Shown here piece by piece: positions 7,354-15,541 of a DNA stretch of 64,000 nt (the stretch's first letter is position 1; each line of letters opens with the position of its first letter). Source of the DNA: Phycisphaeraceae bacterium (GTDB taxonomy: Bacteria; Planctomycetota; Phycisphaerae; Phycisphaerales; UBA1924). The position numbers and the translations under genes are program-made. Where the stretch lies: NCBI GenBank assembly GCA_019636845.1, contig JAHBWV010000001.1, forward strand, positions 1,984,001 to 2,048,000, in the 5' to 3' direction. The notes under the pieces are model-generated. The model made no database searches and was not told where the DNA came from. It saw only the letters and a program-made list of their open reading frames with translations.

Positions 7354-8358
7354 TTATTTCTGAGGCGGCGTGTACCCCTCGGGGAGGGCAATGCCGAGGT
7401 CCAGTCCGATGTCCTGGAGCTTGCGTTTGACCTCTCGGAGGGATGTTCTGCCGAAGGAGCGGAGTTTGAGGAGATCGGTGTCGGTCTGGGTGACGAGCTG
7501 TGCAACGTGCTCGATGCGTGCCGACTCGAGGCAGTTGGAGGCCCGGACGGAGAGGTCGAGCTCCGAGACGGGGGTGTTGAGTTTGCGGATGAGTTCCTCG
7601 TCGACTCCGGCGGCTGCGGCGGCCTCGTCGGAGACGCGGTCGGAGCCGAGTTCGAAGTATTGGACGAAGGGGTTGAGGTGCTTCCTCAGGATCTTGGCGG
7701 CCTCGACCATGGCCATGTCTGGGGAGATGGTGCCGTTGGTCCAGATCTCGATCGTGAGCTTGTCGTAGTTGGTTCGCTGTCCGACGCGGGTGTCCTCGAC
7801 CTTGTAGCGGACGCGCTGGACGGGGGAGTAGATCGCGTCGACGTGGATGAGGCCGATCTCCTGCTCGTCGGCCTTGCCGTACTGCTCGGTCGCGGGGACG
7901 TAGCCGCGGCCCTTGACGACGTGGAGTTCCATCTCGAAATCGACCTCGCTCGTGAGCGTGGCGATGACGAGGTCCTTGTTGACGATGGTGACGGAGGGGT
8001 CGCCCTCGATCAGATCGGCGGTGACATCGCCGGGGCCCTGGGCCGCGAGGCGGAGTGTCTTGGGCTCGTCGGAGTCCATGCGGACGACGAGGTTCTTGAC
8101 ATTGAGGATGATGTCGGTGACATCTTCCATCACTCCGGGGAGGGATGTGAACTCGTGGGTTGCGCCCTTGATCTTGACGGCGGTGACGGCGGCGCCTTCG
8201 AGCGAGGAGAGGAGCACGCGACGGAGGGAGTTTCCGATGGTTGTGCCGAAGCCGCGTTCGAAGGGCTCGACCGTGAACCGGCCATAGACCTCGCTGCGGA
8301 ACTTGGAATCGGGAGCAACACGTGTGGGCAATTCAAGCCCGCGCCAACGAACCCGCAT
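7354..8358 (-). CDS. rpoA: DNA-directed RNA polymerase alpha subunit
   Basis: The 334-residue alpha subunit has a normal two-domain layout. The N-terminal dimerisation/assembly domain includes GFGTTIGNSLRRVLLSSLEG, and the C-terminal domain includes the helix-hairpin-helix segment LLKLRSFGRTSLREVKRKL, which contacts UP-element DNA and regulators. An Ala-rich linker near residues 244-252 joins the two. Its place between rpsK and rplQ is typical, although rpsD, which often precedes it, is missing. Confidence 0.98.
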   Translation of the reverse strand: MRVRWRGLELPTRVAPDSKFRSEVYGRFTVEPFERGFGTTIGNSLRRVLLSSLEGAAVTAVKIKGATHEFTSLPGVMEDVTDIILNVKNLVVRMDSDEPKTLRLAAQGPGDVTADLIEGDPSVTIVNKDLVIATLTSEVDFEMELHVVKGRGYVPATEQYGKADEQEIGLIHVDAIYSPVQRVRYKVEDTRVGQRTNYDKLTIEIWTNGTISPDMAMVEAAKILRKHLNPFVQYFELGSDRVSDEAAAAAGVDEELIRKLNTPVSELDLSVRASNCLESARIEHVAQLVTQTDTDLLKLRSFGRTSLREVKRKLQDIGLDLGIALPEGYTPPQK

Positions 8359-8479
8359 GGGTGTGACCTCTTCTATCCAGCGGACGCCTTGATGACGCGC
8401 GGTGTTCCGATTCTCGGATCGTGACGGGCCCGCTGGAACCCGTTGTCCTTCTGCTCGGAGGCCGCATGAACGAAGCGTT

Positions 8480-8501
8480 GGGCACGGCTTTCGTCGTGCC
8501 C
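8480..8501 (-). other. Hairpin in the rpsK-rpoA spacer
   Basis: GGGCACG pairs with CGTGCCC around an eight-base loop, 16 bases after the rpsK stop and about 120 bases before the rpoA start. There is no T-run behind it on the minus strand, so full termination is unlikely. It may be an attenuator, processing site or stability element. The rest of the 159-base spacer shows no gene. Confidence 0.5.
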
Positions 8502-8517
8502 GACGATTGATGACGGA

Positions 8518-8895
8518 TCAGACGCGGCGGCGCTTGCGAGGGCGGCAGCCGTTGTGGGGGACGGGCGTGCGGTCTTCGATGGCGGTGACGCGGAGGCCTG
8601 TGGAGACAAGGCCGTTGACGGCGGATTCGCGACCGGCGCCGGCGCCGGTGATGCGGACCTCGACCTCGGTCATGCCGATCTTGCGGACTTTCTGGCCGCA
8701 CTGTTCACCGGCACGTGTGGCGGCGAAGGGGGTGCTCTTGCGAGTGCCCTTGAAGCCGATGGTTCCGGCGGAGTCCCACGCGAGGGCCTCGCCGTTCATG
8801 TCGGTGATGGTGACGATCGTGTTGTTCTGGGTCGCGCGAACGTGGGCGATTCCACGGACGACGTTTTTGCGAATTTTCTTGACCTTCTTGGCCAT
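8518..8895 (-). CDS. rpsK: Ribosomal protein S11
   Basis: A 125-residue small-subunit platform protein that contacts 16S rRNA and mRNA near the E site. Diagnostic segments are [20 protein letters not shown] near the N-terminus, [13 protein letters not shown] in the middle, and the C-terminal basic block [16 protein letters not shown]. It follows rpsM as in most alpha operons, with a normal length and an ATG start. Confidence 0.98.
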   Translation of the reverse strand: MAKKVKKIRKNVVRGIAHVRATQNNTIVTITDMNGEALAWDSAGTIGFKGTRKSTPFAATRAGEQCGQKVRKIGMTEVEVRITGAGAGRESAVNGLVSTGLRVTAIEDRTPVPHNGCRPRKRRRV

Positions 8896-8958
8896 GACAA
8901 CCTCTGTGTTCGGCGCACGCGTGCGGCGTGAGGGCGGGTGCGGATCGGATGATCAGGA

Positions 8959-9339
8959 TTACTTGGCCTTGACGCTCTTCTTGCCTGCGACGGTCTTCTT
9001 GCGACCTTTGCGTGTGCGGGCGTTGGAGCGGGTGCGCTGGCCTCTGGCGGGAAGGCCCTTGCGGTGGCGCTCGCCCCTGTAGGACTTGATGTCCTTGAGG
9101 CGTTGCACGTTCTGCTGGACCTGGCGACGGAGGGCACCCTCGACGAGATAGCCGCCGTCGATGATCGCGTTGATCTGCGCGATGGCGGTCTCGGGGACCT
9201 CATTGGCGCGCACGTCACCACCGACACCCGCTTCTGCGAGGATGTCTGCGGCGAACTTGGGGCCGATCCCGTGGATGTACTGGAGGGCGTAGAGGATCTT
9301 CTTGCGATCCGGAACGTCAATACCTGCGATACGGGGCAC
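8959..9339 (-). CDS. rpsM: Ribosomal protein S13
   Basis: A 126-residue small-subunit head protein that contacts the large subunit and P-site tRNA. It opens MPRIAGIDVPDRKKILYALQ, the standard start of bacterial S13, and carries IHGIGPKFAADI and the C-terminal basic block LPARGQRTRSNARTRKG followed by a Lys-rich tail. It lies between rpmJ and rpsK in the canonical order. Confidence 0.98.
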   Translation of the reverse strand: MPRIAGIDVPDRKKILYALQYIHGIGPKFAADILAEAGVGGDVRANEVPETAIAQINAIIDGGYLVEGALRRQVQQNVQRLKDIKSYRGERHRKGLPARGQRTRSNARTRKGRKKTVAGKKSVKAK

Positions 9340-9368
9340 TCGTGCGCTCCTGCTAAAAGATCAGAGAC

Positions 9369-9485
9369 TCAGCCCTGAACCTGCTTGTGCTTGGGTTCCG
9401 CCTTGCAGATGACCCGGACCTTGCCCTTGCGGCGAACGATCTGGCAGCTGCCGCAGACTCTCTTGACACTCGACCGAACCTTCAT
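9369..9485 (-). CDS. rpmJ: Ribosomal protein L36
   Basis: A 38-residue zinc-ribbon protein of the large subunit, [20 protein letters not shown] and on to the end. The first Cys pair (CGSC) is present, with a later Cys and a His in [11 protein letters not shown] completing a C-C-C-H zinc site as in ordinary L36. It sits between infA and rpsM as in many bacteria. The start is fixed by homology of the first residues. Confidence 0.96.
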   Translation of the reverse strand: MKVRSSVKRVCGSCQIVRRKGKVRVICKAEPKHKQVQG

Positions 9486-9612
9486 GGCCCACCTCCGACA
9501 CCGGCATGACGCGGTGTCTGATACGCCAGGGGAGACTCTCAACACTTCTGGATCGATCACGAAGACGGGATCAAATCCACCCCCACTGCGACGCCCGTGG
9601 GACGCAACAGTA

Positions 9613-9629
9613 GGCCAATCCGATTGGCC
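9613..9629. repeat. Perfect inverted repeat at the putative alpha-operon start site
   Basis: GGCCAATC, one central base, then GATTGGCC. Lying just downstream of a promoter-like pair on the minus strand, it is placed where a repressor operator or a 5' mRNA hairpin would sit. The surrounding 253-base infA-rpmJ spacer contains no gene. Confidence 0.6.
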
Positions 9630-9637
9630 GGGCTGGG

Positions 9638-9666
9638 ATGTTAGACCGGGTCTGCCCGGAAGTCAC
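9638..9666 (-). promoter_or_regulatory. Putative internal promoter before rpmJ-rpsM-rpsK-rpoA-rplQ
   Basis: Minus strand GTGACT (9661-9666) and TAACAT (9638-9643) with a 17-base spacer. Each box matches the sigma-70 consensus at four of six positions. It lies in an unusually long spacer inside the ribosomal cluster, about 150 bases before rpmJ, as expected for a separate alpha-operon promoter. Confidence 0.4.
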
Positions 9667-9738
9667 GTCCAAGATTGGGGCCTGATCGGGCCTGTTCGCT
9701 GGGCGATGCCTGGCTGGCTGACCTGCGGGGGCTGGGGC

Positions 9739-9963
9739 TCAGTGTCGGTACGTGATTCTGGCCTTGGAGAGATCGTATGGGGTCATCTCGACGGTGACGC
9801 GGTCGCCGGGGAGGATGCGGATGTAGTTCATTCGCATTTTGCCGGAGACGTAGGCCAAGACCTCTGTTTTCTGCTCGTTGGGCAGGCGCACCTTGAACAT
9901 GGCGTTCGGGAGCGCCTCTGTGACCACCGCGTCGAATGTAAACTTGTCGTCCTGCTTTGACAT
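9739..9963 (-). CDS. infA: Translation initiation factor IF-1
   Basis: A 74-residue OB-fold protein that binds the A site of the 30S subunit during initiation. The sequence shows [15 protein letters not shown], then [20 protein letters not shown] and [12 protein letters not shown], all standard IF-1 segments. It follows map in the cluster, a common arrangement (secY-adk-map-infA), here without adk. Confidence 0.97.
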   Translation of the reverse strand: MSKQDDKFTFDAVVTEALPNAMFKVRLPNEQKTEVLAYVSGKMRMNYIRILPGDRVTVEMTPYDLSKARITYRH

Positions 9964-10011
9964 ACTTGCCTGTGTGCTCGGAAGAGTGAAGATCGATCGG
10001 CGAGTGCCGAA

Positions 10012-10812
10012 TCAGATCGGCGCACCGGTGAGCATCCGATAGCCGCCTCGAACAATAGCCACCATTCGCTCCTCATGGCAGCCGACGGCGTTGTCAGCGG
10101 CGAGAACGGTCCATCCGTCGGATCCGGTGATGGTCCGGGCGTTGCCACGGACGAGGATTGGCTCGACGGTCAGGACCATGCCGGGTCTGAGTATGAAGTC
10201 TTCGTTCGGGCTGAGAAGGGATCCGACGCGGGGGCTTGCGTTCAGGAGCGGCAGACGCGGCGGCTCGTGCAGTGCTCTGCCGATGCCGTGGCCGGCGTAT
10301 GGCTCAACGAGACGCATGTCGGCATCCCCCACTGCCTGCGCGACGACCTGGACGATCGCCGACCACGCGATGCCGGGCTCCATCAATGAGATTGCCAGCT
10401 CGAGGATCTGGAGCGTGCGGTCGTGGAGTTCGCGGTGGTGATCCGGCACGGGCTCGATGAGGAGAGTGCGTGCGGCATCGGCGCACCACCCGTCGAGTGT
10501 CAGGCCGAGATCGATCGAGACGACGTCGCCCGGGCGCAGCAAGCGTTCTCCGGGGATTCCGTGGACGAGTTCGTTGTTGATCGAGACGCAGAGATGGCCG
10601 GGGAAGGGCGGGCGGCCGTCGGGCCCTTTGTGGCCGAGGAAGAGCGGTGTTGCGCCCGCGCGAAGGATCTCTTCTCGTGCGATGGTGTCCAGATCGCGTG
10701 TGATGCGGCCCGGGACGCAGGCGTTCGCGATGCGATCGAGCGCGGCCCAGCACGCGCGGCCTGCCCGCTCGAGCGCGTCGATCTCGCAGTCGGAGCGGAG
10801 ATGGATTGCCAT
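10012..10812 (-). CDS. map: Methionine aminopeptidase, type I
   Basis: Removes the initiator methionine from nascent proteins. The 266-residue protein has the pita-bread-fold metal ligands in order: an Asp in VSIDLGLTLDGWCADAARTL and its partner Asp eleven residues on, His in YAGHGIGRALHEPP, Glu in VLTVEPI, and a final Glu in CHEERMVAI. The substrate-pocket His is in NNELVHGIP. The ATG at 10812, 23 bases after the secY stop, is used. There is no N-terminal zinc-binding extension of the eukaryotic kind. The final Glu context (EERM in place of the usual EHT) deviates slightly. Confidence 0.95.
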   Translation of the reverse strand: MAIHLRSDCEIDALERAGRACWAALDRIANACVPGRITRDLDTIAREEILRAGATPLFLGHKGPDGRPPFPGHLCVSINNELVHGIPGERLLRPGDVVSIDLGLTLDGWCADAARTLLIEPVPDHHRELHDRTLQILELAISLMEPGIAWSAIVQVVAQAVGDADMRLVEPYAGHGIGRALHEPPRLPLLNASPRVGSLLSPNEDFILRPGMVLTVEPILVRGNARTITGSDGWTVLAADNAVGCHEERMVAIVRGGYRMLTGAPI

Positions 10813-10835
10813 GGCACGATGCGCGTGGGCATTTG

Positions 10836-12236
10836 TCAGGCGCGGGGGCCGCGGATTCGAGGCGCGTTGCCCGCGCTGTCTCCACCGAGGAAGCCGGCGT
10901 AATTGCGCATCAGCAGGTTCGCTTCGATTCTCTGGAGGAGGTCGAGACTGACGGAGACCACGATGAGCAGGCCGGTGCCGCCGAGGAACTGTGCGACTGA
11001 CCAGTCGATGCGCATCGAGGTTGCGATGACCTGCGGGAGGATGGCGATGATGACGAGCATACCCGCGCCGACGAATGTGATGCGTTCCATCACGGATTCG
11101 AGGTATTCGGCGGTTCGCGGCCCGGGCCTCAGTCCTGGGATGAACGAGCCGTGCTCTTTGAGTTGCTTGCTCATCTCCTCGGGATTGAACTGGATGGTGA
11201 TCCAGACATAACTGAAGAAGAAGATGAGGATCGCTTCGAGGACAACGAACAGGAACTGTCCTGCGGTAAGGTTCGCTCCGAGCCACTGGAGCGTCTGGGT
11301 GAAGAACCCGATGTTGCCAGCAGCGCGGAGCTGTTCGCCGAGTCCGGAGATGAGCACCTGGGGGAAGATCATGAGGGACGACGCGAAGATGACGGGCATG
11401 ACGCCGCTGTGGTTCACGCGGAGGGGGAGGTAGGAGCGCTGGCCTCCGAAGACGCGGCGGCCCCGAGTGTGCTTGGCCTGTTGGACGGGGATTCGTCGCT
11501 GGGCAACTGTCATGAGGACCGCGCCCATGATGACGCCGACGAATCCGAGCGCGAGCAGGATGATGCTCATCCAGTCGAGCTGGTTGGGATCCGAGGGGTT
11601 GAAGTTATCGATCAGCCATTGCACGGCGCGGGGCATGCCGGTGATGATGCCGGCGGTGATGATGAGCGAGACGCCGTTGCCGATGCCGTGCCGGTCGATC
11701 TGCTCGCCGAGCCACATGAGGAACATGGTGCCGGCGGTGAGCATGGAGATTGCGGTAACCCACCACATCGGATTTCGGATCCACATTGGATCCACGCCGC
11801 CGACGCCGGGCCGAGAGATGAACATCAGCCACCCGATGGCCTGGAAGACACAGAGCACGAGCGTGGCGTACCTCGTCCACTCCATGATCTTCTGGCGGCC
11901 GGTGGGGCCTTCTTCCTGGATTTTCTTGAGCGCGGGGGAGACTGCGGTGAGGATCTGGAAGATGATCGATGCGGAGATATAGGGCATGATGCCCAGTCCG
12001 AAGATCGTGGACTGGGAGAGAGAGCCGCCCGCGAACATGGCGACGAAGGACGCGGCCTTTTTGGCAGCGGAGCTCTCGCCGCCCTGGGTGGCGAAGTACT
12101 CGCTGAGCGCGCCTGTTTCGATGCCCGGAAGGGGGACCCAGTACCCGATGCGATAGACGGCGAGCATCGCGAGGGTGAACAGGATTTTGTTCCGCAGTTC
12201 CGGTATCGAGAAGATGTTTGCGATGATCTTGAACAT
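10836..12236 (-). CDS. secY: Protein translocase subunit SecY
   Basis: Channel-forming subunit of the Sec translocon, 466 residues with ten predicted transmembrane helices. It opens MFKIIANIFSIPELRNKILF and shows the plug/TM2 region QSTIFGLGIMPYISASIIFQ, the cytoplasmic loop EEMSKQLKEHGSFIPGLRPG and the later FVGAGMLVIIAILPQV segment. It lies after rplO, as is typical. The C-terminal tail is short, ending APRIRGPRA. Confidence 0.98.
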   Translation of the reverse strand: MFKIIANIFSIPELRNKILFTLAMLAVYRIGYWVPLPGIETGALSEYFATQGGESSAAKKAASFVAMFAGGSLSQSTIFGLGIMPYISASIIFQILTAVSPALKKIQEEGPTGRQKIMEWTRYATLVLCVFQAIGWLMFISRPGVGGVDPMWIRNPMWWVTAISMLTAGTMFLMWLGEQIDRHGIGNGVSLIITAGIITGMPRAVQWLIDNFNPSDPNQLDWMSIILLALGFVGVIMGAVLMTVAQRRIPVQQAKHTRGRRVFGGQRSYLPLRVNHSGVMPVIFASSLMIFPQVLISGLGEQLRAAGNIGFFTQTLQWLGANLTAGQFLFVVLEAILIFFFSYVWITIQFNPEEMSKQLKEHGSFIPGLRPGPRTAEYLESVMERITFVGAGMLVIIAILPQVIATSMRIDWSVAQFLGGTGLLIVVSVSLDLLQRIEANLLMRNYAGFLGGDSAGNAPRIRGPRA

Positions 12237-12303
12237 CGTGATTCCGTGATGGATCTTCTGTTGGTCGTCCCTGACGCGTGCGAAACGGCCCTCTGACGGA
12301 CAA

Positions 12304-12328
12304 GACGCCGACCCGGTGGGTCGGCGTC
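12304..12328 (-). terminator. Strong hairpin between rplO and secY
   Basis: GACGCCGACCC and GGGTCGGCGTC form a perfect 11-base-pair stem with a three-base loop, about 50 bases after the rplO stop in a 141-base spacer. On the minus strand it is followed by TTGTCC, a weak tail. It may partially terminate or attenuate before secY, or protect the 3' end of a processed ribosomal mRNA. Confidence 0.55.
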
Positions 12329-12377
12329 CGCCGGATGGGTCATGATGGTAGGCCCAGATCGCTGCCGATCCGCGGGC

Positions 12378-12977
12378 TCATTCCTGAGCCGCTTCCTGAG
12401 CGGCCACGGCGGCCTTGCCTCGCGAGTTCGCGCCTCGCTTGAGCTTCTTGGTGAGCTTCTTTGGTGACTTGTCATCGGCGTTGCGATCAACACCCCGGAC
12501 GTGATCGCGACGGGTGCCGGTCTCGTGGACCTTGCCCCCTGCGCCCTCGATCAGACGGCGAGCGGACATGGAGACACGGCTGGCGGTGACGTCGAGCTTG
12601 GCCTTGAGTCCGTCCTCGCCGATGGAGCCGAGGATCTTCAGGTCTCTGGAGGTATCGCGGACCAAACCGGCCTTAATGAGCGTGTCGATGTCGACTTTGC
12701 CGCCCTTTGCGAAGGAGGGGTGGCGGACGATATCGGCGAGGTTGACGATCCAGAACTCGGTCTTGAACTGTGCGTTGGTGAAGCCGAACTTCGCGAGGCG
12801 GCGGAAGTATGGCATCTGGCCACCCTCGAAGCCGCGCTTGGCGGCATCGCCTGAGCGAGAGCCCGCGCCCTTGTGTCCACGTCCGGCCTGCTTGCCCTGG
12901 CCGGAGCCGTGGCCGCGTCCGATGCGCTTGCGCTTCTTGCTCTTTCCGGCAAGTGAGGTGATGTCATGGATCATCAT
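12378..12977 (-). CDS. rplO: Ribosomal protein L15
   Basis: Large-subunit protein with the Gly/Arg/Lys-rich N-terminal arm RIGRGHGSGQGKQAGRGHKG and the globular segment GFEGGQMPYFRRLAKFGF, both diagnostic. It has 199 residues, about 50 more than usual, because of a basic, Ala-rich C-terminal extension from about residue 148. The first ATG is supported by AAGGAG ten bases upstream. It directly follows rpsE; rpmD (L30), which normally lies between them, is absent. Confidence 0.97.
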   Translation of the reverse strand: MMIHDITSLAGKSKKRKRIGRGHGSGQGKQAGRGHKGAGSRSGDAAKRGFEGGQMPYFRRLAKFGFTNAQFKTEFWIVNLADIVRHPSFAKGGKVDIDTLIKAGLVRDTSRDLKILGSIGEDGLKAKLDVTASRVSMSARRLIEGAGGKVHETGTRRDHVRGVDRNADDKSPKKLTKKLKRGANSRGKAAVAAQEAAQE

Positions 12978-13057
12978 GGCCGGTCACTCCTTCGATCGTC
13001 TGTCTCTGCGATTGCTGTCTGTCTGGGAAGGAAACGGAAGTTCGTTGGTGTGCGTGT

Positions 13058-13768
13058 TCAGGCGTTCTCAGCGGGGGGCGCTGATGCGTCGGCTGCGGGA
13101 GCGGAGCTGTCGCTCTGGGGGCCGCGTCCACGACCACCACGACCGCCGCCGGGTCCGCCACGGCCGCCGCGACCGCCTCGACGGTCCTGGCCGATGGTGT
13201 TGACGGGTCCGCGGGCTTTCTCGCCTGTTGAGACGGGCATGAATCGCTTGCCCTTCTCGATCATGCTCTCGATGTGCGTGGTGTCGAGTTTGACGCCCCT
13301 GAGTGTGGCGATCTGCTCTGCTGTGCGTAGGCGACGGAGTGCGTCGAAGACGGCCTTGACGGTGTTGGTTTTGTTGGTGGAGCCGTAGCACTTCGTGAGG
13401 CAGTCGGTGATGCCCGCGATCTCCAGGATCGAGCGAACGGTGCCTCCTGCGACGACGCCGGTTCCGGGAGCGGCGGGAATGAGTCGGACCTTCGAGGCGG
13501 AGAATGTGCCTTCGACCTCGTGGGGGATGGTCGTTCCGACCATTGGGATCGTGACGAGAGCACGCTTGGCGTACTTCTGGGCCTTCTCGACGGCGTTGGG
13601 TACTTCGTTGGACTTTCCATATCCGAAGCCAACCTTGCCGCGTCGGTCGCCGACGACAACGAGCGCACCGAAGGAGAATCGACGGCCGCCCTTGACGGTC
13701 GCGGAGGTGCGACCGACGGCGATCGTCGTGGAATCCATCTGGGAGGACTGCTCGAGAAGGTCTTGCAT
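13058..13768 (-). CDS. rpsE: Ribosomal protein S5 with RGG-type C-terminal tail
   Basis: Small-subunit protein involved in decoding accuracy and mRNA helicase activity. The core (about residues 14-185) shows FSFGALVVVGDRRGKVGFGY and KVRLIPAAPGTGVVAGG. At 236 residues it is about 70 longer than typical. Residues 196-216 are an RGG/GGR repeat tract (RRGGRGGRGGPGGGRGGRGR), and an Ala/Pro/Ser tail ends the protein. RGG tracts are general RNA-binding elements; a role here is inference. Confidence 0.97.
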   Translation of the reverse strand: MQDLLEQSSQMDSTTIAVGRTSATVKGGRRFSFGALVVVGDRRGKVGFGYGKSNEVPNAVEKAQKYAKRALVTIPMVGTTIPHEVEGTFSASKVRLIPAAPGTGVVAGGTVRSILEIAGITDCLTKCYGSTNKTNTVKAVFDALRRLRTAEQIATLRGVKLDTTHIESMIEKGKRFMPVSTGEKARGPVNTIGQDRRGGRGGRGGPGGGRGGRGRGPQSDSSAPAADASAPPAENA

Positions 13769-13828
13769 GGGGTCTGCTCTGCGAGGTGTGGATCTTCGTT
13801 TGGTGCGATACGTGAGTGAACGGTCGGG

Positions 13829-14188
13829 TCAGAACTTCAGTCCGGCCTCGCGAGCGGCGTCGGCGAGTGCCTTGACGCGGCCGTGATAGCGGAAGCCGTT
13901 GCGATCGAAGACAACCGCTGAGATACCGGACTGCTTGGCCTTTGCGGCCAGGCGAGATCCGACATCGGCGGCGGACTTCGTGTTGCCGGGGGTTCCGGCG
14001 GCGTCTTTGTCACGCGAGGACGCGGCGACGATGGTCGTGCCGTCCAGGTCGTTGATGAGCTGGGCGTAGATGTGGCCGAGCGAGCGATAGATCGAGAGGC
14101 GCGGACGGTCGGCGGTGCCGGCGACCCGCTTGCGGATGCCGATCTTTCGACGCGTGCGACGCTTTGCCTTGAGTACGTTCTTGTCCAT
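13829..14188 (-). CDS. rplR: Ribosomal protein L18
   Basis: A 119-residue 5S-rRNA-binding protein of the large subunit. It has the basic N-terminus ([20 protein letters not shown]), [20 protein letters not shown], and the C-terminal [20 protein letters not shown] segment, all canonical. It lies between rplF and rpsE in the normal spc order. Confidence 0.98.
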   Translation of the reverse strand: MDKNVLKAKRRTRRKIGIRKRVAGTADRPRLSIYRSLGHIYAQLINDLDGTTIVAASSRDKDAAGTPGNTKSAADVGSRLAAKAKQSGISAVVFDRNGFRYHGRVKALADAAREAGLKF

Positions 14189-14218
14189 GTGTCCGAACCT
14201 CTGGAGAGATCATCCGGC

Positions 14219-14764
14219 TCAAGCGCCGAACTGCTTGCCCTGCTTGCGACGGATTGTTTCGGTGGTGTACTTGATTCCCTTGCCGTTGTACGGCTCGGGC
14301 TTGCGTTGCGACCGGACCCGTGCGGCGAACTCACCGACCATCTGACGATCAGCGCCGCTGACACGGATGATCTGCTTGTCGACGACGACGTTGATGCCCT
14401 TTGGTATCTCGAGGAAGATCGGGCTGGCGAGACCGACCACGAGCTTGAGCTTGGTTCCCTGCATGGAGGGAGCCCAGCCGACGCCGTTGACTTCGAGCGT
14501 CTTCTCGTAGCCGTTCGAGACACCTTCGATCATGTTCCTGAGGATGGCGCGGGTGGTGCCCCACTGCGCCTTGGCGACGCGATCGGCGGCATCCGCGACG
14601 GAGCAGACGATCGACTTCTCGCTCTCGGTCCATGTGACCTTGACGAGCGGGTGGTGTTCGAAGACGAGTGTGCCCTTGGGACCCGTGACCGAGACGTTGC
14701 GTCCTGAGATCGCGACCTTGACGTTCGCGGGGACGGGCACTGGCTTCTTTCCGATCCTTGACAT
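14219..14764 (-). CDS. rplF: Ribosomal protein L6
   Basis: A 181-residue large-subunit protein near the sarcin-ricin loop and the GTPase centre. It begins MSRIGKKPVPVPANVKVAIS, a textbook L6 start, and has the C-terminal signature PYNGKGIKYTTETIRRKQGK. It has a normal length and lies between rpsH and rplR. Confidence 0.98.
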   Translation of the reverse strand: MSRIGKKPVPVPANVKVAISGRNVSVTGPKGTLVFEHHPLVKVTWTESEKSIVCSVADAADRVAKAQWGTTRAILRNMIEGVSNGYEKTLEVNGVGWAPSMQGTKLKLVVGLASPIFLEIPKGINVVVDKQIIRVSGADRQMVGEFAARVRSQRKPEPYNGKGIKYTTETIRRKQGKQFGA

Positions 14765-14812
14765 GGCTTGAACTCCGAGGCATGGCTTGAACGAAGAAAC
14801 TCAGGCCCTTCT

Positions 14813-15211
14813 TTACTCGACAACGCAGAGGAGCTCGCCGCCGACACGCTCGGTGCGGCACTTGCGATCGCTCAGCACGCCGCGGCTGGTGGAAACGACG
14901 GCGATGCCGAGCCCCTGGAGCGGCCTTGGGATCTCATCGACGGCGGCGTAGACGCGGCACCCTGGCTTGCTGGAGCGTGTGATCCTTGAGATCAGTGCCT
15001 CGCCGCTGGGTCCGTACTTCATGCGGAGACGGATGATGCCCTGGCGTCCGTCCTCGATGACATCGTATGAGGTGATGTAGCCCTCGTCGCGAAGGACGTC
15101 CGCGATGCCGCGGCAGACCTTGCTGTTCAGGCAGTTCACCGTCTTGGCGCGGTTCCGCAGGCCGTTGCGGATGCGGGTGAGCATGTCTGCGATGGGGTCG
15201 CTAATGGCCAT
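14813..15211 (-). CDS. rpsH: Ribosomal protein S8
   Basis: A 132-residue central-domain 16S rRNA-binding protein. It starts MAISDPIADMLTRIRNGLRN and ends with the GIAVVSTSRGVLSDRKCR segment followed by GELLCVVE; the STSRGVLSD stretch is the S8 signature. In many bacteria S8 represses spc-operon translation. Normal length and position. Confidence 0.98.
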   Translation of the reverse strand: MAISDPIADMLTRIRNGLRNRAKTVNCLNSKVCRGIADVLRDEGYITSYDVIEDGRQGIIRLRMKYGPSGEALISRITRSSKPGCRVYAAVDEIPRPLQGLGIAVVSTSRGVLSDRKCRTERVGGELLCVVE

Positions 15212-15318
15212 GTTTCGTTCCAGACTCGCTCTTTGACGAGCGTCGATTCGCGATTCGTTCTGCCGTCGCGCCCTGTGTGGGAGCGTCCGGATGACTGTGA
15301 CTCACAATGGTTGACGTG

Positions 15319-15504
15319 TTACCAGCTCGCCTTGCGCATGCCGGGGATCTTTCCTTCGAGGGCGAGCTTTCGGAGCATGATCCGGCTGATGCGGAACTTG
15401 CGGTAGACGCCGCGGTCGCGGCCGGTGAGTTCGCACCGGCGCACCACGCGGGTGCTGAACTTGGGCTTTCTCTGAGACTTTGCGGTCTGCGCCTTGCTGG
15501 CCAT
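15319..15504 (-). CDS. rpsN: Ribosomal protein S14, short form lacking the zinc cysteines
   Basis: A 61-residue S14 of the short (type Z) length. It ends with [15 protein letters not shown] and has [17 protein letters not shown] in the middle. In zinc-binding short S14 proteins two CxxC pairs occur here (CxxCGR and CRICFR). In this protein the first pair survives only as one Cys in RRCELTGR, and the second pair is replaced by ISRIM, so zinc binding is not expected. The gene lies between rplE and rpsH as usual. Confidence 0.95.
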   Translation of the reverse strand: MASKAQTAKSQRKPKFSTRVVRRCELTGRDRGVYRKFRISRIMLRKLALEGKIPGMRKASW

Positions 15505-15541
15505 GATTCACTCCGTCCGATGGTGTGGTCGGTGGTGTTGC

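Noticed and set aside
7135..8424. Plus-strand frame of 429 codons over rpoA
   Set aside because: It is the complement of rpoA, with Asp/Val/Gly-rich shadow composition and no domain. rpoA is unambiguous on the other strand.
11151..12296. Plus-strand frame of 381 codons over secY
   Set aside because: Antisense shadow of secY; highly acidic, with no motif.
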